DNA of 64,000 nucleotides from Sporomusa acidovorans (GTDB taxonomy: Bacteria > Bacillota > Negativicutes > Sporomusales > Sporomusaceae): NCBI RefSeq assembly GCF_002257695.2, contig NZ_CP155571.1. The stretch is one strand, 5' to 3'. A program made the position numbers and the translations under genes. Below are positions 59,612-64,000 of the stretch, piece after piece (positions within the stretch are counted from its first letter, which is position 1; each line of letters starts with the position of its first letter). The notes below the pieces were generated by a model. The model searched no databases and was not told the DNA's origin. It saw nothing but the letters and a program-made list of their open reading frames with translations.

Positions 59612-61087
59612 ATGCTCAATATTGATAAGACTGACGTCGTAGTTATCGGTGGCGGTATTACCGGTACGGCGATTGTCCGGGAACTCTCCAAATATGAGCT
59701 TGATGTTGTGTTACTGGAAAAAAATCCGGACATTGCGTCCGGCAGCACCAAAGCCAATAGCGGCATTCTTCATGCCGGTTTTGATGCCAAGCCCGGGTCA
59801 CTTAAGGCAACTTTGAATGTTCGTGGCAACAAGTTATACCACGACTTAGAAGACGAACTGGGCCTTGATATAAAATGGACAGGATCATTGGTTGTTGCCG
59901 TGAATTCTGACGAGCAGGAGACACTGAAAGAATTACTGGAGCGGGGCCGCACCAATGGTGTTCCGGGGCTGGCAATCCTCTCCCGGGAAGAAGTGTTGGC
60001 CAGAGAACCAAACATTACTCCGAATGTAACAGGCGCTTTATGGGCGCCTTCTGCCGGTATTTTTCTGCCATTCGGCGCGGCGCTTGCTTTTGCTGAAAAT
60101 GCTGTTAAGAACGGCGCCAAAGTGGTAACAGACTGCCCGGTGGAAGAAATGGTGACTGAGAACGGCAAAATTACCGGTGTCCGGACAAAACACGGCTTTT
60201 TGTCTGCCAAATACGTAATCAACGCTGCCGGTGTTCATGCCGATGAAATAAGCCGGCTGGCCGGCGATGATAGCTTTGCCATAAAACCGCGTAAAGGGGA
60301 GTATATCCTTTTTGATAAAAAGGTCAGCAATTTGGTTCAAAATGTACTATTCCCCACACCCAGCAAAGTCTCCAAAGGAATACTGGTTTCCCCCACTGTA
60401 CATGGCAATATTTTTATCGGCCCTAATGCCCAGGATGTTGATGATAAAGAAGATGTAGCCACTTCGCTGGGCGGTTTACAGGAAATTGTCAGCAAAGCGC
60501 AGCAATTACTACCAAAACTGCCATTAAATGCGGCCATTACCCAGTTTAGCGGTCTGCGAGCCGCTGCCGACGGCGGCGGGGATTTCATCATTCGCCCTTC
60601 AGCTATTGTCCAGGGATTATTTCATGCCGCCGGCATTCAGTCGCCCGGCTTGACTTCAGCCCCGGCCATAGCGGAAATGCTGGTCAATATTCTTAAGGAC
60701 CAGGGAATGGAATTGAAACGCAAAGTGAATTTTGATCCGGTAAATCCCCGCAAAATTGTCTTCCGCGAACTCTCCCATGCAGCACAACAGCAACTGATCG
60801 CCCAAAATCCATTATATGGCCGGGTAATCTGCCGTTGCGAAACCATCACGGAGGCAGAAATTATTGAAGCCATTCATGGCTTGTGCGGTGCCCGTACGGT
60901 TGACGCCGTAAAACGGCGGACCCGCGCCGGCATGGGACGCTGTCAGGGAGGCTTCTGCGGTCCGCGGGTAACGGCAATCCTGGCCCGGGAACTAAATATT
61001 CCGGTAACAGCCGTACGAAAAGATTCGCCCGCGTCTTATCTTTTCTTTGACAAACTGACCGCAGACTGCAGGGAGGCGTTACAATGA
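59612..61087 (+). CDS. GlpA-like FAD oxidoreductase with C-terminal [2Fe-2S] domain
   Basis: A 491-residue flavoprotein related to anaerobic glycerol-3-phosphate dehydrogenase. N-terminal V-I-G-G-G-I-T-G-T binds FAD. The C-terminal BFD-like domain has C-R-C-E-T-I-T and C-Q-G-G-F-C, four Cys for a [2Fe-2S] cluster. Start at 59612 is set by GAGGAAG; 20 more codons upstream look non-coding. Overlaps the next gene by four bases. Substrate is glycerol 3-phosphate or another hydroxy acid. Confidence 0.9.
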   Translation: MLNIDKTDVVVIGGGITGTAIVRELSKYELDVVLLEKNPDIASGSTKANSGILHAGFDAKPGSLKATLNVRGNKLYHDLEDELGLDIKWTGSLVVAVNSDEQETLKELLERGRTNGVPGLAILSREEVLAREPNITPNVTGALWAPSAGIFLPFGAALAFAENAVKNGAKVVTDCPVEEMVTENGKITGVRTKHGFLSAKYVINAAGVHADEISRLAGDDSFAIKPRKGEYILFDKKVSNLVQNVLFPTPSKVSKGILVSPTVHGNIFIGPNAQDVDDKEDVATSLGGLQEIVSKAQQLLPKLPLNAAITQFSGLRAAADGGGDFIIRPSAIVQGLFHAAGIQSPGLTSAPAIAEMLVNILKDQGMELKRKVNFDPVNPRKIVFRELSHAAQQQLIAQNPLYGRVICRCETITEAEIIEAIHGLCGARTVDAVKRRTRAGMGRCQGGFCGPRVTAILARELNIPVTAVRKDSPASYLFFDKLTADCREALQ

Positions 61088-62343
61088 GTCAACTTAACTA
61101 TGATATCGCAATCATCGGCGGCGGTCCGGCCGGGTTGGCGGCTGCCCACAGCGCTTGTCAAGCCGGGGCCAAGCGTGTGCTCATTATTGAGCGCGACCGG
61201 GAGTTAGGCGGCATCCTGCAGCAATGTATCCATAACGGATTTGGCTTGCACAAATTTCAGGAAGAGTTAACAGGGCCGGGTTATGCCGGACGCTATATCA
61301 AACTTGTCAAACAAGACGCCGCTGTTGAAATTATGCTGGATACTATGGTATTGGAGGTAACGGCTGGCAAAACCATCTGGGCGGTCAACCCTAAATTTGG
61401 TTTAATGGAAATCATACCTAAAGCTGTTATTTTCGCTATGGGGTGCCGGGAAAGAACCCGGGGCGCTATCCGTATCCCAGGATTTCGTCCTGCCGGCGTA
61501 TTCACCGCCGGAGCCGCCCAACGCATGGTCAATATGGAAGGTTATCTGCCCGGCAAAAAAGTCGTCATTCTGGGCTCAGGCGACATCGGCCTAATCATGG
61601 CCAGAAGAATGTCGCTGGAAGGCGCTAAGGTGCAGGGGGTACTGGAAATCATGCCTTACTCCAACGGCCTGACCCGCAATATTGTCCAATGCCTGGAAGA
61701 CTATGACATACCCCTTCACCTTTCTCATACCATCACCAAAATTCACGGCAGTGACCGGGTAACCGGGGTTACCTGTGCCGCCGTTGACGACAAGCTGCAA
61801 CCTATTGCCGGAACCGAATTTGACATCGAGTGTGACTGTCTGCTGCTGTCGGTTGGACTCATTCCGGAGAATGAACTGTCACAAGCGGCAGGAGTGCTGT
61901 TAGATCCCATTACCGGCGGACCGGTGGTGAATCAGCTCCGTCAAACCTCTCTGCCCGGCTTTTTTGCAGCCGGCAATGTCGTCCATGTACACGATTTAGT
62001 CGATTTTGTATCGGAAGAGGGCGAAATAGCCGGCAAATATGCGGCCCAGTATGCGCTCGGAACTCTTGCCGAATCTCTGCGCACCATTGCCGTAACGGCA
62101 GGAACAGGCATCCGTACGGTGGTGCCGCAGCAAATTGCTGTACCGAAAACGCCGTCCGAACCGGTTCGGTTATTTATGCGGGTCGGCAAACCGGACAAAA
62201 AAGTAAAAATTACCGTAACCAGTGCGGAGCAAATCCTCAAAGAACGCCGCCTGCCGGTGGCCAAACCCAGCGAAATGATTGTCGTGGAAGTACCTGCCAG
62301 CGAACTAGTAAACGCAGGTGACCAAATTACAGTGTCACTATAA
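61084..62343 (+). CDS. FAD/NAD(P)-dependent oxidoreductase, partner of the GlpA-like protein
   Basis: A 419-residue pyridine-nucleotide-disulfide-fold protein without the redox disulfide. Two dinucleotide sites: I-I-G-G-G-P-A-G-L-A-A at the N terminus and V-I-L-G-S-G-D-I-G-L in the middle. G-G-I-L-Q-Q-C-I-H-N-G-F-G-L is a conserved family stretch. It probably passes electrons between the GlpA-like protein and NAD or quinone. ATG overlaps the upstream stop. Confidence 0.9.
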   Translation: MSQLNYDIAIIGGGPAGLAAAHSACQAGAKRVLIIERDRELGGILQQCIHNGFGLHKFQEELTGPGYAGRYIKLVKQDAAVEIMLDTMVLEVTAGKTIWAVNPKFGLMEIIPKAVIFAMGCRERTRGAIRIPGFRPAGVFTAGAAQRMVNMEGYLPGKKVVILGSGDIGLIMARRMSLEGAKVQGVLEIMPYSNGLTRNIVQCLEDYDIPLHLSHTITKIHGSDRVTGVTCAAVDDKLQPIAGTEFDIECDCLLLSVGLIPENELSQAAGVLLDPITGGPVVNQLRQTSLPGFFAAGNVVHVHDLVDFVSEEGEIAGKYAAQYALGTLAESLRTIAVTAGTGIRTVVPQQIAVPKTPSEPVRLFMRVGKPDKKVKITVTSAEQILKERRLPVAKPSEMIVVEVPASELVNAGDQITVSL

Positions 62344-62367
62344 ACCAAACAAGGCGGTGAATAAGAA

Positions 62368-62748
62368 ATGGCACAATGTGTAAAAAAAATCAATTGTATT
62401 GTCTGTCCTCTCAGCTGTGTGGGAGAAGTAACTTTAGAAAACGGTGAAATTCAGGCTATTACCGGGTTTACCTGTGATCGCGGCAGCAAATATGGCGAAG
62501 AAGAAGTAACCTCGCCCAAACGTACCCTTACTACCACCGTAAGAGTTGATAACGGAGAATTACCTTTACTGCCTGTGGTCTCCAGGACAGCGCTGCCCAA
62601 AGACAAAGTAATGGCCTGCGCCCGTCATTTGTCTGCTGTCAGAGTGAAAGCCCCGGTGGCGGAAGGCGATGTTGTCTGCCCCAACATTTTGGGTCTGGGA
62701 GTAGATATTATTGCTACGCGCGATTTGGCTCTATCCTGTGCAAATTAA
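62368..62748 (+). CDS. DUF1667 protein
   Basis: A 126-residue protein with an N-terminal Cys set (C-V-K-K-I-N-C-I-V-C-P-L-S-C) and C-D-R-G-S-K-Y-G, suggesting a metal or Fe-S site. The S-P-K-R-T-L-T-T-T-V block is typical of DUF1667. This family nearly always follows the two flavoproteins encoded upstream, as here, and is likely a third subunit. Confidence 0.9.
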   Translation: MAQCVKKINCIVCPLSCVGEVTLENGEIQAITGFTCDRGSKYGEEEVTSPKRTLTTTVRVDNGELPLLPVVSRTALPKDKVMACARHLSAVRVKAPVAEGDVVCPNILGLGVDIIATRDLALSCAN

Positions 62749-62824
62749 ATTAGAAGGTTTTTCCAATTTAACTCAACCTATCTTCCTGGCGTGATAAGCA
62801 AATTAACCTTGCATATTTAACCGA

Positions 62825-62857
62825 CAGAAACCCGCGAAAAGATTCCGCGGGTTTCTG
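62825..62857 (+). terminator. Hairpin after the DUF1667 operon
   Basis: CAGAAACCCGCG pairs with CGCGGGTTTCTG around nine bases. There is no T-tract after it because the repeat begins immediately; the T residues are within the right arm. Confidence 0.7.
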
Positions 62858-62932
62858 TGTACTAAAGATTTTTTGCAGGCGCAATACACCACCCGCCTGC
62901 GCCTGCAAACTTCTTTAATGTGAAATATATAA
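62858..62932. repeat. Palindromic intergenic repeat, internally deleted copy
   Basis: TGTACTAAAGATTTTTTGCA, then GGCGCAATACACCACCCGCC, TGCGCCTGCAAACTTCTTTA and AATATATA. The left inner arm is reduced to GGCG, so this is another independent deletion form. Confidence 0.85.
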
Positions 62933-63165
62933 TTGCAATCTAAACTTCCGTAACTTTATCGGCCATAATTCTCCAGACTTTTTGTTTCAATAATCGGTGT
63001 TGAAGTCGATCCTCTCGCAATGATCCAGGTAAAATTCGTTTTTTCTATTGAAATCACTCCTGTTGAGTTATACACTTATTTATATATTGTTTTACAAGTT
63101 AGGTATTAGGCTGTTCATTACAAGCAACGGTAATGTACTCTTATTTATGAATTGTGGTGAGATGA

Positions 63166-64000
63166 ATGAATTGCATACGTTCGATAACCGATAAACAATT
63201 AGTCTTAATTTTAGGGTTAGCCGGATTCATTTCGGCGGCAGACAATTGGATTGTCTCGCCTATCTTGCCGGCCATTGCAGCAGGATTTGCTGTTTCTATC
63301 GCCCAGGTTGGCATTATCTTAACAGCCTATCTGATCCCTTATGGAATTATGCAGCCTGTCTACGGTTATATCAGTGACCGTTGGGGTAAAGCCAAAATAC
63401 TCAAATGGATCGTGTTCGGGCTGGCTTTTGGCACTATCGGTTGTGCCATCGCGCCTTCTTTATGGGTTCTCTGTCTATGGCGGCTGATAACAGGCTTTTT
63501 TGCCGCAGGGGTAATTGCTGTATCCCTGGCTATGATTGGCGACACGGTAGCGTTATCGGACCGGCAGAAATATGTAGGAAAATTTATGGGAATTGTATTT
63601 CTTGGACAAGGATTAAGTGTTGGTTTGGGTGGTATTTTCGCTAATTTTATTAGTTGGCGGATAGCTTTTATTTCTTTTGCCGTTCTCACCATCTGCATCC
63701 TTCCCTTTATGCAAAAACTGCCTAAAGACGTGTCCACTCCAACAAACTACAGTTTTTTTAATGAAGTGAAACAGGTAACCTTAACACCCAAAGGGAAAGT
63801 AATCTTCCCGCTCGCCCTGGCTACAGGATTTCTATTGCTGGGCCTATACAGTTACTTAGGTGCATTTTTCCATGAGGTTACCGGTCTAAACTATGTCCAA
63901 GTCGGGCTGATTGTAATGTGTTACGGATTCGCCTGTCTGCTCGCAGGACACCAAATCGGTAATCTTGGACAAAAATTCGGACATCAAAAGACAATACTAT
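63166..64000 (+). CDS. MFS transporter, cut by the window edge
   Basis: The first 278 codons of a 12-helix carrier. The loop 2-3 signature G-Y-I-S-D-R-W-G-K-A is present, then R-L-I-T-G-F-F-A-A-G-V-I in helix 4-5. The ATG at 63166 has GGTGAG upstream and gives M-N-C-I-R-S-I-T-D-K; the frame stays open to base 64000. Resembles multidrug or sugar exporters of the DHA1 group; substrate unknown. Confidence 0.85.
   Translation, partial: MNCIRSITDKQLVLILGLAGFISAADNWIVSPILPAIAAGFAVSIAQVGIILTAYLIPYGIMQPVYGYISDRWGKAKILKWIVFGLAFGTIGCAIAPSLWVLCLWRLITGFFAAGVIAVSLAMIGDTVALSDRQKYVGKFMGIVFLGQGLSVGLGGIFANFISWRIAFISFAVLTICILPFMQKLPKDVSTPTNYSFFNEVKQVTLTPKGKVIFPLALATGFLLLGLYSYLGAFFHEVTGLNYVQVGLIVMCYGFACLLAGHQIGNLGQKFGHQKTIL

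Larger units (their letters stand above)
62749..63165. other. Intergenic region between the DUF1667 and MFS genes
   Basis: It holds a hairpin at 62825-62857, a repeat copy at 62858-62932 and about 230 bases of AT-rich sequence in which no gene or clear promoter was seen. Confidence 0.6.

Noticed and set aside
59612..62748. Naming the flavoprotein operon glpABC
   Set aside because: The third protein is DUF1667 and no glycerol kinase or facilitator is nearby, so the substrate is not secure.
5008..62932. The repeats as a CRISPR array
   Set aside because: Copies are kilobases apart, palindromic over their full length, and lack regular spacers or cas genes.

Overview
The window reads as chromosomal DNA of a diderm, endospore-forming Firmicute, most likely a Negativicute of the Sporomusa/Pelosinus group. 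Spore genes (a gerA-gerB-gerC operon, cwlD and a PdaA-type deacetylase) and CodY sit beside outer-membrane uptake genes (TonB, ExbB, ExbD and a TonB-dependent receptor). No rRNA, tRNA, transposase, phage gene or CRISPR array was seen.

Layout. 1-4.9 kb: glutamate dehydrogenase, a large receiver/ATP-grasp protein and a Cys-rich small protein. 5.2-12.0 kb: a B12-dependent acyl-CoA mutase operon (adenosyltransferase, mutase large and small subunits, MeaB, an M24 peptidase, two CoA-transferase subunits); the mutase residues look like isobutyryl-CoA mutase rather than methylmalonyl-CoA mutase. 12.2-14.7 kb: metA, a GNAT protein and two small stress-type membrane proteins. 14.8-19.2 kb: the ger operon, ending in a 54-aa TTG-started membrane protein that resembles the D subunits of germinant receptors. 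19.7-20.4 kb: a Pro-rich membrane protein.

20.5-34.2 kb is the most unusual region. An 11-gene operon runs from a binding-protein lipoprotein through a radical SAM enzyme, an unknown protein, FmdE, a FecCD permease, a TrmO-FmdE fusion, ExbB, ExbD, TonB and an ATPase to a TonB-dependent receptor. A second operon (G3E-type GTPase, modified ABC ATPase, DUF364 protein) lies upstream. Both start at near-identical promoters carrying the same CAAA-rich upstream element, so together they look like one metal or cofactor uptake and insertion system.

34.2-44.1 kb: a winged-helix/ferredoxin protein, cwlD-pdaA for spore cortex lactam, an IclR-pyrF-pyrC-MFS-M20 operon that could degrade orotate, and CodY. 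44.5-49.1 kb: a YkgJ-type protein and the biotin operon bioYBDA with a textbook BirA operator. 49.4-52.3 kb: a small membrane protein, GAPDH and an exported SGNH hydrolase. 52.6-57.9 kb: kdpDE followed by a KimA-type potassium importer with a KdpE-like box. 58.5-62.7 kb: an SDR and a three-gene flavoprotein/DUF1667 operon. The right edge cuts an MFS gene.

Eleven intergenic loci carry copies or fragments of one palindromic repeat family (about 135 bp when full length, with TATATA ends), some of them inside operons. I did not recognise this family.
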